From: Porpolomopsis calyptriformis
Lineage: Eukaryota; Basidiomycota; Agaricomycetes; Agaricales; Hygrophoraceae
Direction: 5' to 3'
NCBI GenBank assembly: GCA_951640195.1
Contig: OX621164.1
Coordinates: 3,701,098-3,765,097, forward strand
Length of the DNA stretch: 64,000 nucleotides
The translations under genes were made by a program, and so were the position numbers. Positions within the stretch are counted from its first letter, which is position 1; each line of letters begins with the position of its first letter. Below are positions 22,687-35,041 of the stretch, piece by piece. The notes under the pieces are model-generated. The model made no database searches. It had not been told where the DNA came from and worked only from the letters and a program-made list of their open reading frames with translations.

Positions 22687-23837
22687 ATGTTCCCCTCCAC
22701 TATAAAACAAAGTGCAACAGATCTAATGGATGGAATACTGAAAGCAAAGAGAATCGTCGTGCTCTGTGGTAAATCGACCCATCATCATGTTTCATTCAAA
22801 TACTTACCTACTCTCTAGGAGCAGGAATATCCGTGGCTGCAGGTATTCCATGTTTTAGAGGACCAGACGGCTTATATACTGGCAACGCACTATCTGGATT
22901 TACCGGAGTCAACCTGACTGATCTGCTTACTAGCTCATCCCTCGTAGTGAGAAATATATGTTCAAGTGAGGATTAGTTGACCAAGTTAATGTTCTAGACC
23001 CAAAAGCAACAATCACTGCATTGTCAGCTCATTGCCACCCTTGCTGAGAAAGCGGCGATCGCACAACCCACTGCCTTCCACCATTTCCTTCGTGCTCTAG
23101 ACCTCCAAGGAGTGTTACTCCGTGTTTACACTCAAAATATCGATGGTTTGGAGCTCAAGGCTGGGTTACATATGTCCTCAGAAATTCACCCCAGTGATGG
23201 ACCAGCCCGATGCATTCCATTGCATGGATCCCTAGAGGAACTACGATGCCCTGGCTGCTCCTCCATTTTTATCCTCGAACCATACTACCCCTCTTTGAAA
23301 GAGGGCCAACTACCAGAATGCACTGAATGTCAAATCAATATGGAAAAGAGGGTAGAGCAGGGCAAACGCAGAACGACTGTGCCTCGACTCCGACCCAATA
23401 TCATTCTTTACGGAGAACCACATCCTCGAGGAGAAGAAATAGCAAACGTGCAGCAAAATGATCTTGGGTTAACTACCACCCCCAGTCGCCAACTAGATCT
23501 TCTCCTTGTGGTTGGCACTAGCTTGAAAGTGAAGGGTACTACTGACTTTATCAAGCAGTCCGCTAGAATCTTAGCAAAAAATTCCCCCAAATCCAGTTTA
23601 CAAGCATCGCCTCAAGTTATATATCTCAATAATACCTTTACAAACACAGCTACGTGGGCTGGTATATTCGACGCTTGGATAGACATGGACTGTGAAGAGT
23701 TTGCACGGTTGGCATTGAAAAGGATGGAGGAGATGATTGCGTCAGGTGAAATGCTCGACAGCAACCACACTCAGGTTCAGGTTCTCTATGGAGACAGAAA
23801 GCTTAACTACAGACCATCATGGAGGTTATGGTCTTGA
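22687..23837 (+). CDS. Sirtuin (NAD-dependent protein deacylase) carried by element X
   Basis: Three exons. MFPSTIKQSATDLMDGIL opens exon 1. Introns begin near 22769 (GTAAAT, ending CTCTAG) and near 22950 (GTGAGA, ending TTCTAG). Class motifs in order: GAGISVAAGIPCFRG (NAD-binding loop), TQNIDGLE, PLHGSLEEL with the catalytic His, a CPGC...CTEC zinc site, RPNIILYGE, and VVGTSLKVKG. Sirtuins remove acyl groups from lysines, using NAD and giving nicotinamide, often on histones to silence chromatin. One oddity: the usual GIPDFR reads GIPCFR, with Asp replaced by Cys beside the nicotinamide pocket. All other key residues are kept. Predicted nuclear or cytosolic, with no membrane segment or signal peptide. 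Confidence 0.9.
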
Positions 23838-24305
23838 TAAAATTACTGAATTAGCATCTATTACGCTGCATGCATGTCGCATCAAACTTTCCACAAATAT
23901 TAATCAACTTGTATTGCTGCATTCCAAGCTAGTTACTATATAAGTCTACTACATACGATTTGTGCTAAACCTGTGTAGACATGTTGAGCTGTGTGCAGGT
24001 GTAAATTAGCAAGTTCACATGCGCCACTCCCATCCCATTTTGGTATGCAAATGTGATGTCACGCATAACATATCAAGTTGCTTTGATACTGTATTGATTA
24101 ACTCCCAGCTATCTTGTCTGTGTATGCGTGAATATCAACTAGCTGTTATGTACTTATGAAGTGATGTGCTATGAAGTGATGTGTGAGGAGCCTAAGTAGT
24201 GATCAAGAGCTGTGACTCACACACGAAACTACTTCCAGCACCACAATGGCTATACGCATGCGATTGAATGAATGCTTATTTTTTCACCACATCTAGATAA
24301 ATTTT
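23838..24305. other. Unassigned gap holding the right edge of element X
   Basis: No gene. Somewhere here, between the sirtuin stop and the G1 start, X must give way to the block-D neighbourhood. I looked for the inverse of the left end (TAATGGGTCCCTG) and for a direct copy of flanking bases and found neither. The short repeat GAAGTGATGTG occurs twice at about 24158-24183. Confidence 0.4.
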
Positions 24306-25456
24306 ATGCTGATTATCTTGTTTTCATGCAGTTATCCACCCACCCCCAAATGTAACTACCCTTGGAACCAAATGATGTGTTCTTCTCGATGCTTGGATGC
24401 GGATAATAATCGGTGGTCGAACGATCGCTCTCCTGTTCCACCAAGCGACACCATCTGGCTCTTTGAGGAAATCAGCCACCCTTTCACACAACCTGACTTG
24501 ACCCTCAAATTGAACCAGCAAAAGCAGATCATTTTACATGCTTTTTGCAAAAGCAGAAACAAACATCGACACTACACTCTCCCTCTATCGACCACACTTC
24601 AGATCGCTCTTCTTGACCTTGAATACTGGGCGAATGTTGCTAACCCTCATCCCAGTGCAAATCGTATCACACGTTACCTGGAAAGGCTCAGGTCTGATCT
24701 CTGGGTTGAGTTATCACAAAACCATGGCAGCTTTGGCTCTAGCTTCCAACCTAAAACGACAATACCGTGGGCAGTTAGAATGAATCACTTTTTTGGCCAC
24801 TCTTTCTTCGGCAGACGGGAGTACCTTCAGAAATGCAAGGCAAATGGGTGGACTCCATACACCCATGAAGACCCAACCTTATACCGTAAGAGGCAGCTTC
24901 TGCATACACAAGCTTCCCTTATCTCATCATGCTTTCCAATTCAAACTACATAGAATGGCATACTTTATTCGAAACCCATACAAACTGGCTAAGCAGGGGG
25001 TTCCAGCTATGTCTCCAGCAGCTAGAATCACACACGAAACCTCCCCGGTTTGACAGAGGGCACTCTGTGACCTGTGCGCTTGCTTTGTTCCTTGGAGTTA
25101 ACGGTGAGAGTAAATGAAATCAACATCTTGGCTTAGGGATGCTCTAATGCTATATGCTTCTCTTTGCTACTGGCATCAATGAAAATACAGCCCAACAGTG
25201 GGCTAACGATGTTCAGGAGAAGAATATCAACCCAGATTCCCATGGATACGGTGTAAATACATCATCACCTACCCATGAGGCTGATCTTGGGTAGGTCTGT
25301 AAGACACACATGGTTTACATTCACTCATTGTGATCATTTAGTATTTCACAGCTAGCAATGAATCTTTCAGCTGATAATGATCAGCCAGTGGGATCCCATG
25401 GTGCATTTCATTCAGATGAATTTACCAAGCTGATACTGATCCAAGATCCAAGCTGA
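24306..25456 (+). CDS. G1: FGHS-module protein of unknown function, complete copy
   Basis: Four exons (24306-24885, 24954-25103, 25191-25252, 25352-25456) join in frame into 298 residues. An ATG at about 24371 is an alternative start that would fit the length of related proteins better. The module covers most of exon 1: TLQIALLDLEYWA, RYLERLRSDLWVEL, IPWAVRMNHFFGHS, then GWTPYTHEDPTLY. Exon 2 continues WHTLFETHTNWLSR, which resembles the start of G2's tail. No enzyme motif is visible. The gene straddles the start of the visible D-block match at 25055, so it belongs to the duplicated unit. Similar in size and layout to G2. Confidence 0.7.
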
Positions 25457-25943
25457 GATAGAGGGGGGGCAGCCTCAATTCTCCGATAACGGTGTTACCA
25501 TTCCTCCACGATTCGAAAGGAAGATGAAGACGAAGATGAAGACGAAGATGATAATGAAAGTTTCTTGATGTTTTTTGTTTTTTTACATGCGAACAGCAGC
25601 TGCAAGTTACCATGGGACTTACAGATCATTGTAGCCACCTTTCCTCAGCGGTATACCTCACACCTCCACAATCTGTATCCTTCACTTCAATAAATTATAA
25701 TGAGGATGATGGTTTTCACCGTAATATTTATAACTCCTTCAACCAGATGAAGGAGTAGTGGAATGAATCAAATGGCAAAGAAAACGTCAGGGCTTCTTTG
25801 TCACCCTCAAACTTGAGAATATGGCATTCATTTATAGCACATGATCTAATCCAAGTCCTGGATAGAATCATATCGTCTTTGTAGCTTTCAAACTCTTTAA
25901 TCGAATAAATACCCACGTGACCCCCACACATACGTTCATTATC
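25457..25943. other. Intergenic, G1 to JmjC, second copy
   Basis: As 403-889: a GAAGAT/GAC microsatellite and a CACGTG box just before the JmjC start. No gene. Confidence 0.5.
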
Positions 25944-28623
25944 ATGGCCACCCAACCGATAGCCAACAAAGAAGGAGAGCTATTTGATGATGAGGCTTTA
26001 TGGCCAGCCAAGACATCCACCCTCTTGAATAAACCGTCCAATTTCTGGCGCTTCTCAGAATTATCAACCCAAACAACATTCAAGCTCTTTTTCTACCACA
26101 ACAACTCACTGCGATCTCGCGAAATACACATCCATTACTGCTCTATCCTTGCTTTCCTTGACCTGAGTCATCGCCACAGCTGCCTTGAAGCAGAGAACCA
26201 GGTACGACATGCAGGACGAATCAAACAGTACCTCCAGAACCTCTGTTTGGCCGTGCAGCATGAGTTGTGGTTTGAGGATCGTAAACTGCTCACTCAAGCA
26301 TCATTGCGATTGAAGACGGTGAAGCAATGGGCCGTCAGAGTCTACCATTCATTTGGACACTCTCAAACAGGTCGCCAACTCTATGCCGATCGTTGCAAAA
26401 ACGAGAACCGTCTGCCTTATGAAGATGATGATCCGACTCAATATGGTGAGTAATCTTATCAATATTGGGTGCAACAGCTGATATTAAATCGCTCACTGAA
26501 GATTGGAAGAGTCACATATCCAGGGTCGTGTCATTTGGGAACGAGATGCTTGCGACCGACACTTGGTCAGACTCTCCAGCGACGGCTGGCACTTCAAGCG
26601 ATGCCGCTCAAGAGAAATCTGACTCGCTGCAATATCTTATTGCGATCGGATTCATCAACCATCCCAATGAACTGGGCCAAGGAGTGAGCACCGCTAGTCT
26701 TCCCCAAAAACGATCTTTGTCCGATGATGAAGAACCCACGAGTCGAAAAAAACATCAACCAGCTACGATATCTGGTATGTGAAGTTATTCGCATCGCATC
26801 ATCCTTATGAAGAAGAAGATAACGCATAACATCAGCACCCCTCACCCAGAATAAGCACGACTACTTTACTTCGTTGAGGGGAGTGAACTTTCCCCAGGAC
26901 GCATCCTCGATTCAATGGGCCAATGGGTCGCAAACCGTACTTCCATGGGTTCACGTTCCGGGCCATCAAAATGCAGTCCGTCCATCATTTTGTGCTCGTT
27001 CTTGATCAGCTAACTGAAGCTTTGTTAAGGACGCTAAATTAGTTGAGGTGCTTGCCAAATCACCTGATGGTTCATCTGCAACCCATTCGATAAACAACTG
27101 GGACTTGGATGAAACTAACTATGTCGTTATCCCACCAAGAGAACCTTCCCAACCACTTCATGCCATCGATGAAGCCGTGCGACTCCATCTCGCTAATCAG
27201 CGATGCATTATATTACAGGGTCAACATCTTGAAGGTCCGGAGACGTTTTGTAAGGAGGAGATCGAGGCAGCAAGGGGTCCATTAAGCCAGCCAGTTCAGT
27301 GGCATGGTACGTAAAATCCATCTCTACGATTACTGTGGTTTAATATTGTATAGACGCAAGATTGCGTGCAGTCGGTAGGTCCAAGAAGGAGTCAGATGGC
27401 ATCATCCACAGCCACTCTTCCCTGGGGGAGTTTATCGAGGCATCTGAGGATGTAGACATCTGTGGAAATATCCTGGATGCCCCTTCACTGAGAAATGCCG
27501 CCCCCTCTATTATATGGTAAGAGTGCTGAGAGCTTGTACATTGGCTTATTTCAACAAGTAACCTTAACAGTCGAATAAGTGACGAAGCACTCGCATTCCA
27601 GCTCACAAAACATGAATCATTCGCGAAGTTTTGGAAGCACCCTCCAAAGGACAAGTCGAAGCATCACAAGATGCCGAATACTCGACAAGAACTAGTCCTT
27701 CCAGGGCCACAGGTTATTCGGATGTGCACCTGGCAAATGATGCAGTGGAACCTGCTGACGCATGCTGGCTTCGTAACATTCCCCCACAAGGATGCTAACG
27801 GCTTGTGTACCTGGATCTATGCGCACGCCGGGATAAAAATTTGGGCCATTATTCGACCTAGATACACAAAAAGTCACAACTCCCGGAACAAGTTGCGCAG
27901 CCTGCACAAGGATATTTGCTTCAGTCAACTACACCAACTGAATCAACATGCTCAGATTTTCACGACGTTTCTTTCTGCAGGGGAGATTCTGTAAGTTTTT
28001 ATATTATTAACGCTCTAAAAATTGATTACTCATGCTCATATATTGATTCTATGTGTCAGAATTATGCCTCCTGGCATTTGGCATGCCGTATACACCCCCA
28101 CGCCAAGCTATTGTTCGGGAGGTCACTTTTATACCTATGAGACGCTTCACCTCACTGAACAATCGCGGGACTTCGACCATATGCATGGTCATTTTTCAAC
28201 AAATGCAAATCACCACGTCTCAAGGTTGCTTTCTCGCATGGTTTTAGCGCTTCCACATGTCGCCAAAAGTCGAAGTGAGCACGTGAATGAATGATATCCC
28301 CTCATTTTTGTTTAAAAGCTAGCTTTCCAGAAATATATCGACGGCCATTCTTGGCGCTGGCCAGAATGATTCTCAAATCGAATGAGTACCTTTTGCCGGG
28401 TGAGCAGAAAAGGCCAGACCTTCCGATGACCGAGTGGGATGTCCTTTTTCAGGAGGAAGAAGGAGAAATCAACGAGGCCCAGAAACAGATCAAGGCGATA
28501 CTAGAAAGGGCAGGAATCAGCCTGACAGCTATGGAGTCAGAAGTACTCGTCAGTGGAGAGCATTGGATGGCGCTCAGTGAAGAAAAATGTTTATCCACCG
28601 AACTTTTTCTTCCACCGCCATAG
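25944..28623 (+). CDS. JmjC-domain dioxygenase, copy 2
   Basis: Same eight-exon structure and about 772 residues as the gene at 890. The HxD (FPHKDANG) and distal His (PPGIWHAVYTP) are kept. Two amino-acid changes noted: an Arg in the module (HYRSIL) reads Cys here, and an Ala in exon 2 (GVSAAS) reads Thr. Both come from C-T type changes at CG sites. A synonymous change lies in the DDDP run. No disabling change, so both copies could be active. Confidence 0.85.
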
Positions 28624-29288
28624 GGACAGTTTCTATTCATTATCTATTGATGTGCTGCTATCATATGCCTGTACTTTGTTACAGTTTTACAATCGATACA
28701 ATTGAGTTGGACTTTGATGCTCATGTCTCACGTGAAAAAAAAAAAACATACATGAATACATACATTACCTTGCCTGCGATGAAACCAATTACAACCTCAT
28801 GTAACCTAGTAGATATGCCGAACACAATCTGCTTTATTTACATATACAGAAAGGTGGCAGCTTCTGGACTCCCTATCCCTTAGGGAGATAGAGCCCCACG
28901 TTGTACTTGCGGTTAGTGTTTGGCCCAGCAGATGCGCTACACCCTTGAAGCTATTATCTCCCTCGGTTCACCCGTGTGGTTGAATGGTTGGGTCGCGTCG
29001 GTTGGCTGGGTGGGTTGCGCGCAGCTAACTCAGCCTCTGTCTCTCGTAATAGAGCTGCCTTCATTTTCTTCTTTTTATTCCGCTTCCACTTGTTTTGTTT
29101 GTAGTTTTTCCCTCGTTCAACCTGTGCTGTTGAAGTGGGAGAGAAATAAGAATAAGAATAAGTTAATAAATCAATACGCAATAAATAAATTCACGTTGAG
29201 TAGCCTGCCTACTTGGAGGTTCCGAGGTTCGTACCACGGCCACACGTGTAGATGATTGTCTGCTATACAGTAGTCAAAGGATGCTAAG
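28624..29288. other. Intergenic, JmjC to G2, second copy
   Basis: As 3570-4237, with an 11-base rather than 14-base poly(A) run near 28735-28745. No gene. Confidence 0.5.
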
Positions 29289-30388
29289 TTATCGAGCGGC
29301 TGAATGAACTAACTTGTTTGGCTGCACGATGCATGTTGGCAATGGAGCCCTAAGCCTCTGTTCGATTTCACCTGCGAATGAAGAAGAAATCTCCTCTGTG
29401 GCTGATCATCATCATCAGTCTAGATATTTGATATCTGGTGTGGCATGAGACCCATAGATCCCATTCACGTACCAGCTTTTGAGGTAGAATGTGCCAATGC
29501 GACATCCAATGGTGATTTATCCACATGTGTTGGGTCGATACTTATATCGAACTCAGGGATCTTGACTGTGGCTGATCGTTTAGTCAGGATATCTGATGTA
29601 GCATGAGAGCGATGGATCCCATTCACACACCAGCTTGTTGTGCCAAACAGGTGTCGCCTTTGTCGAGAAGGTCGGCTGCAGAGAGTAAAACGTTTGAAGG
29701 GCCCACAGAGATATGTTCCCTCGCTTTGTTCAGTGCGCTTGCAAGGCTGTCTATAATACGATGACCCGAATTCATCCAGGTATTTTGTTTTTTATATTTG
29801 TTGAAAATATCTGTCCATCCTATTATAGAACGTAGTATAAACCATCAGGACTTTGGGAGCGATTCATCACGTACGATATTCCAATGGGTCGCCATGCATA
29901 TAACTCTCCCAGCCCTGTTCTCTGCATGTGGTGAGATAAGCGTCACGGTCAGGCTTTGAGTGGCCAAAGGAGTGCATCGTTCGAACGGCCCAAGGCCGGG
30001 TACTCCAAGGTTGTTCATTAAAGCTGGAAGGGGGTTCCATTGCGAAGAATTCTTCAAGGAGGTCATCCCTTAGCAGCTCTAAATAGCGCGACATCGATTT
30101 ATCTCCAGAAACCAGGCTAGCCCAATATTGAAGATCAAGAAACGCAACCTGTTGGCACAGCATGAATGGCAAGGAAAAGTGGCGAGACTGATTCGTGATG
30201 ATATTAAAGGCAATGAATTCCAATGGAAAATACTTCCAGCGTATCTTTGTGTCGGAACCCATCGGTTTGAACAGGTAGTTCTTTGAATTCTCCAATTCAA
30301 ATAGACACAGCCAGCTGCTTGGTTGAACCTCTGAGATGCCATCCTGCCATCTATGGGTATCGTTGAGAATAAAATCGAGATCTGCCAT
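29289..30388 (-). CDS. G2: FGHS-module protein, copy 2
   Basis: Same four-exon, 304-residue layout as 4238-5337, including the two related introns. The main protein difference is Asn to Asp at residue 3 (MADLDF). The frame is open throughout. Surrounding non-coding sequence carries most of the C-T type differences between the copies. Confidence 0.7.
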
Positions 30389-31626
30389 TGGATTCGGATT
30401 CGGTAGTGCTTTCGGAACTTGTGAATGTTTGTTAATCCTATATTTGGTAGGTGTTCAAATCGAGCCCAGCATAACTTATGCTTGGCTGCGCACTTCAAAA
30501 GAGGCAGTTTGGACAATCGTGAGTGTAATTATAAAAGAAGGATGAACCATAAAATCAAGTGAGATGTTGAGGTCATCTCCATTGGAACTAAAATCGATGA
30601 AATTTTATCACCGAAGGTCTCTTTTTCTCGTTTGAATAGTAGCGACTTTCTCATTGTATTACAGCATTCGTAACTGAAATTTACTGATAAACAGATCAAC
30701 TGGCACTGATTCGTGGTGATCATGCAATGATTAGATGTACTTTGGGCATGGTGAAGTCAATTTAATGTAGACTAGTCAGCTGCCGCCTTAGCTAAATGTA
30801 AGTTTTCCAATTTGCTAATGATCCGCACCTACAAACCTACTCTGTGGTATTGTTTTTCAGTAACTAGAAATTTTCATCACTGAAAAGATGTGAGGGGGTG
30901 ATTGAGTGATTTAGTTACTGTTTTTCGTTGATTTCCCTTCCCTTCCTTCCAACAGTCTCATTTTGGCAAAGGTTTGCTAATGTCTTCAACCTTATCGATA
31001 GCCTGTATTATGGAACGCAATACTTGCCTGCTAAGAAAACTTTAAATGCCGTCAATCTACGACATGCCAAGGTAAAGGGCCTCGGGTACACCTAGTATAG
31101 CAACATAAGATTAAAGTACGGCTGAAAGACATCTTTGTGCTTCTTCAGACGACTCAGAATCACTTATTTCTCACTTTGTAATGGAGCGTGACTGCCATCC
31201 TTGATGATGTTGGAGAAGCGGTGAATGGTTTGCACCTTGGTGAGTGGTCATCTGGATACCAACACAAAAGGTCATAATGAAAATTCAATTCATAGGGAAT
31301 ATCCGACGTGCGTGAGCAGATGAAATGTAGGAAAAGAGAGTGCGGGAGTGAGAATGGGTACGAGGGCCACCCTGAGAAGAAGGTAAAGAGGAAGTTGGCT
31401 AAGGGAGAACAAGGTGGAATCTACAGACGGGAGGGATGGCAAGGGTCACCATCCATGCTTCTCTACTGCATCCGAGAGATTGCGTGCCGAATCTTGATAA
31501 CCATATTATTCAACACAGGGGCCTGATATTCAGATTTTTTAATGAAAGCCTTACCGTTCGATCCCAACCTCAGCATTTCCATCCTCTCGCCGTAACCGTT
31601 TGAAATCGTTTTGATCTCTCTGACCC
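30389..31626. other. Intergenic with dispersed repeat, second copy
   Basis: As 5338-6575. It contains the second-block copy of the ~90 bp dispersed repeat at about 31008-31093. No gene supported. Confidence 0.5.
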
Positions 31627-32192
31627 CTAACCATCAATCCCATGGCTCTCCGTCGACTGTGGTCCAATGGGGTCATTATCAGTCCCCGGCTGGGTTGGCG
31701 CAGTGACGATCCCACAGTGGATTGTTTGCTGGATCTCTTCGGCTATCTTGCCATCGCCATCCGTTGTCGACTGGGTGTTTACCGACGGCTCTGCTATGGT
31801 TGTCATCTTCGTGTTCTTTGAATTGACATAGACGGTCGGTAGTGTTTCTTCAGTTTCCTCATCCGACAAAAATTTGGCCTTCCATTGCTTTCTTCTTCTC
31901 GGGCTGACAGCTTTGGGGATGTTCATCTCATTCGCCTAACACGTCCCCTCTGTCAACCTGAAAAAAAGGAAAAGAGCAAGCTCACCTGGTGATGTTGGGC
32001 AGCGTGACTTTGATTCCCCGCAGATCCTGGTCCCATGGGGTTTCCCTCACCCTCCATCTGGTCTGAGGTCGTAACCCTCTGAGATTGAGATCTAGTGGCC
32101 AAGTGAGGCGACGCGGACACAGTCATGAAGAAGACTGCTGGAGATGGTCGTAGTAGAGGACCGTTCAGGTTCACCCTGTCAAACTGTGGCAT
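31627..32192 (-). CDS. Hypothetical protein, two exons, copy 2
   Basis: Same protein and splice sites as 6576-7141; only silent CG-type differences seen (accgatgg/accgacgg and ggttgg/ggtcgg). Divergent from the F-box gene across the same 115 bp region. Confidence 0.4.
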
Positions 32193-32307
32193 TTTAAGCG
32201 ACCCTAGCCACGTGAATAATCGATTTTAGTTGAGAGTGAGTCAAAGCGTCGAGGTCGACTTAGTATATAGAGCAGCCGAAAGTCTCCCAAAACCACCATC
32301 ATCCATC

Positions 32308-33111
32308 ATGATTTCCCTTCCCATAGATCTGTGGCTCAAAATTATCCCCTACATTCAGAACTCGTCCCAAGATCTGCTCGCACTGGCACTAGTAAACAGG
32401 AACTTTGCCTCCGTTGTGTTTCCATTCCTGGCCCGATACATGCTTGTCGATCCAATGCCAAAGCCGCAACACCCGATTCGTTTCCTTGAATTCACCTCCA
32501 TCAGGAATTGGCACGGCGGTTGGGTTCAGCAAAATTTGAAGAGGGCTGGGAGCAACCTGAGGGTCACCAGGTTGGGATTCAATACGTCCGGTTGTCAGTG
32601 TTTCAGGTTATTCCTATGTGTCTGGGTTTTATCGCTAACCCCGCATGAAGATGACTGCGTCGAACTCACGCACCTAAACTTTTTCCACAACGTGTGGCTC
32701 AGGGAAGTTACCCTCTCTGGATTACGACTAAGACGGCCGGGTAACGTCAACCTAATCGATATCTCGAGGATATTTGCTGGATGTTCTATGGAAGATTTGA
32801 CCAAGTTCACTCTCGATCTTACACGGGCCAACTGGGATAACTGCATCAAAGTCAATTGGGCCCTCCTCGACGCATATCTTTCCTCGAGACCTTCCCTTCA
32901 ATCTGTGCACATTTTAGGCCCTCTGTCTGTGATGGAGGTCAGCGATATCATGCCACTGGTCACCGCGAAGGGCATCCTTGATGTCACGTTCAGGCCAACT
33001 TTGCCGGAACCATCGGTACCATTGGTACCATGGCCATCTATATCTGGGCAGATACGTAGGAGGAAGTTTCGAAGAAGGAAGGGGAGTGGAACGGGGCAGG
33101 ATACAGGTTGA
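32308..33111 (+). CDS. F-box-like protein, paralogue A, copy 2
   Basis: Identical at protein level to 7257-8060 as far as I can see: F-box at the N-terminus, leucine-rich middle, basic tail. It is the left gene of the inverted pair. Confidence 0.75.
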   Translation: MISLPIDLWLKIIPYIQNSSQDLLALALVNRNFASVVFPFLARYMLVDPMPKPQHPIRFLEFTSIRNWHGGWVQQNLKRAGSNLRVTRLGFNTSGCQCFRLFLCVWVLSLTPHEDDCVELTHLNFFHNVWLREVTLSGLRLRRPGNVNLIDISRIFAGCSMEDLTKFTLDLTRANWDNCIKVNWALLDAYLSSRPSLQSVHILGPLSVMEVSDIMPLVTAKGILDVTFRPTLPEPSVPLVPWPSISGQIRRRKFRRRKGSGTGQDTG

Positions 33112-33887
33112 ATAGGAATGGGGCAATGTTATCCTGTAACAATCTGTTGAAATGGATCCGTTATGACCCTGGCTGATACTGACCAGTCCGAAGTGGAAGA
33201 TATTGTCCTCTTGAGACTACCCAAGCCGAAGTCAGAGAACACAGAGAGAGATCGTTGTCATTGTTACTACATACATTTGCATCTGTGTCTACTTTTTATA
33301 TGTATGCGACATCAAAGGGGTCAGGGCTTTGTGATCCTTTGATAGCACGATAGCCGATTGGTTGTTTGAAAAGATAGTTGAGACGGGATTGGGCCAAATA
33401 CTTCACCAATAAAGGTGCGGAGCCATAAGGCTTCCTTTGCAGCACGAGTTGCTACATATTTAGCTTTAGGGATCTCTCCGATGGGAAATGGCAGGGCGAA
33501 TCTGCGTGGGTGACAAAAGCAACAGTTCGATATTACTTGCAGCCGCTGCGCAATCCAACAATCTTTCTTCTCAGTAATATCGTGCTATCAAAGGATCACA
33601 AAGCGCTTCGCTTTGTAGGTTAGACCCCTTCGATGTCGTATACATATAAAAAGTAGACACAGATGCAGCAACAATGACAACGATCTCTCTCTGTGTTCTC
33701 CGCCTTGGGCTTGGGTCGTCTCAAGAGGACGATATCTTCCAATCCAGACTCATCAGTATCAGGCAGGGTCATCATACGCGATCCATTGCAACAGATGGCT
33801 ACAGGATAACGTCACCACATTCCCATTCAACCCGTATCCTGCCCCCTTCCACTACCCTTCCTTCTTCAAAACTTCTTCCTGCCTCGC

Positions 33888-34631
33888 TTACATACCCACC
33901 CACGATAGGGATGGCCATGGTACCGATGGTTCCGGCAGGGTTGGCATGGATGTCACCCTAAGGATGCCCTTGGTGCCAATCAGTGGCATGATATCGTTGA
34001 CCTCTATCACAAACAGAGGGCCTAAAATGTGCACAGATTGAAGGGAAGGTCTCGAGGAAAGATATGCGTCGAGGAGGGCCCAATTGACGTTGACGCAGTT
34101 ATCCAGGTTGGCCCGTGTAAGATCCAGAGTGAACTTGGTCAAAGCACTCATCAGACATCCAGCAAATATTCTCGAGATATCGATTGTGTCGTAGTGACCC
34201 GGCATTTTTAGTCGTAATCCAGAGAGGGTAACTTCCCTGAGGTATAAGTTGCGGGAAAAGCTTAACCGCTCGAGTTCTAGGCAGTCATCTTTATGCGGGA
34301 TTAGTGATAAAGCCCAGACATATAGGAATAAACTAAAACACTGACATCCGGAGGCATCGAATCCCAACCTGGCGACCCACAGGTTACTCCCGGCCATCTC
34401 CAGATGTTCCTGAACCAAATCGCCGCCCCACTCCGAAATGGCGGTGAACTCAACAAGGTGGATAGGGTGTCGCGGCTGTGGCAATGGATTGACGATGGCA
34501 TATTGGGCCAGGGAGGGCAACACAGCGGAGGAAACATCCCTATTCACTAGGGATAGTGCGAGTAGATCCCTGGGCCTGTCCTGAATGTGGGAGATTATTT
34601 TGAACCACAGCTCTAGGGGAAGGAGGATCAT
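33888..34631 (-). CDS. F-box-like protein, paralogue B, copy 2
   Basis: Identical at protein level to 8837-9580. 247 residues, single exon, F-box at the N-terminus. Confidence 0.7.
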   Translation of the reverse strand: MILLPLELWFKIISHIQDRPRDLLALSLVNRDVSSAVLPSLAQYAIVNPLPQPRHPIHLVEFTAISEWGGDLVQEHLEMAGSNLWVARLGFDASGCQCFSLFLYVWALSLIPHKDDCLELERLSFSRNLYLREVTLSGLRLKMPGHYDTIDISRIFAGCLMSALTKFTLDLTRANLDNCVNVNWALLDAYLSSRPSLQSVHILGPLFVIEVNDIMPLIGTKGILRVTSMPTLPEPSVPWPSLSWVGM

Positions 34632-34710
34632 GATGGATGGTGGGTGGTGGCTTAGGGAGAAAGTGGAGAATTGGGGTCGAGAAAAAATGAGGGGATTTTA
34701 TAGTGTGGAT

Positions 34711-35041
34711 GCCACGATTATTGTGGCTTGTGGCAAACGAGCTCTGCCCACGCTCACTGTCGATTGGCTTGGTTTTCTCGCCCCTTAATTCTCAGACCGC
34801 GGTAGGTTCATGTCCTGTCAGCGAACGCTGCATGCGTCATGCAGTTAGTCAGTGCTACACAGCGCTATGTTACCATTCACCTTCGGTCGGCCTGGTTCTT
34901 GCCTCTTAGCTTCACTGCACCACAATGTATCACCACCTTTTAACCAAGTACACTCTGTTCGGAACAGAGCGGTTCGGTTCAGAGGAGTACACTGAAACTC
35001 TGTTAGACTGCTCTCCAACCTTTGCTTCAAACGGAATGCAT
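34711..35041 (-). repeat. Dispersed satellite-related element, second-block copy
   Basis: Same sequence as 9660-9990 at an offset of 25051, including the palindrome CTCTGTTCGGAACAGAG. Confidence 0.65.

Larger units (their letters stand above)
13511..23840 (+). mobile_element. Element X, copy 1 (right end uncertain, 23.84-24.3 kb)
   Basis: The left end is mapped by two independent junctions. At 13510/13511 it interrupts block D, and at 61157/61158 it interrupts a P-loop NTPase gene. Both start CAGGGACCCATTA and stay homologous for the 2843 bases visible in the second copy. Contents in order: AT-rich end, satellite of 141-149 bp units, large gene (minus), divergent promoter, BAH-PHD gene and sirtuin gene (plus). 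No reverse transcriptase, LTR or recognised transposase is visible, and no terminal inverted repeat was found near 23.8-24.3 kb. The cargo on the right side is assigned to X because it lies between two D-block copies. The second copy is cut off before it can confirm this. Confidence 0.6.
32308..34631. repeat. Large inverted repeat with two F-box genes, second copy
   Basis: Second-block copy of the palindrome at 7257-9580, with the same spacer of about 230 bp. No difference from the first copy was noticed, in contrast to the flanking sequence. Confidence 0.8.

Noticed and set aside
13511..24305. X as an LTR retrotransposon
   Set aside because: No long terminal repeats, reverse transcriptase, RNase H or integrase motif could be read in either direction.
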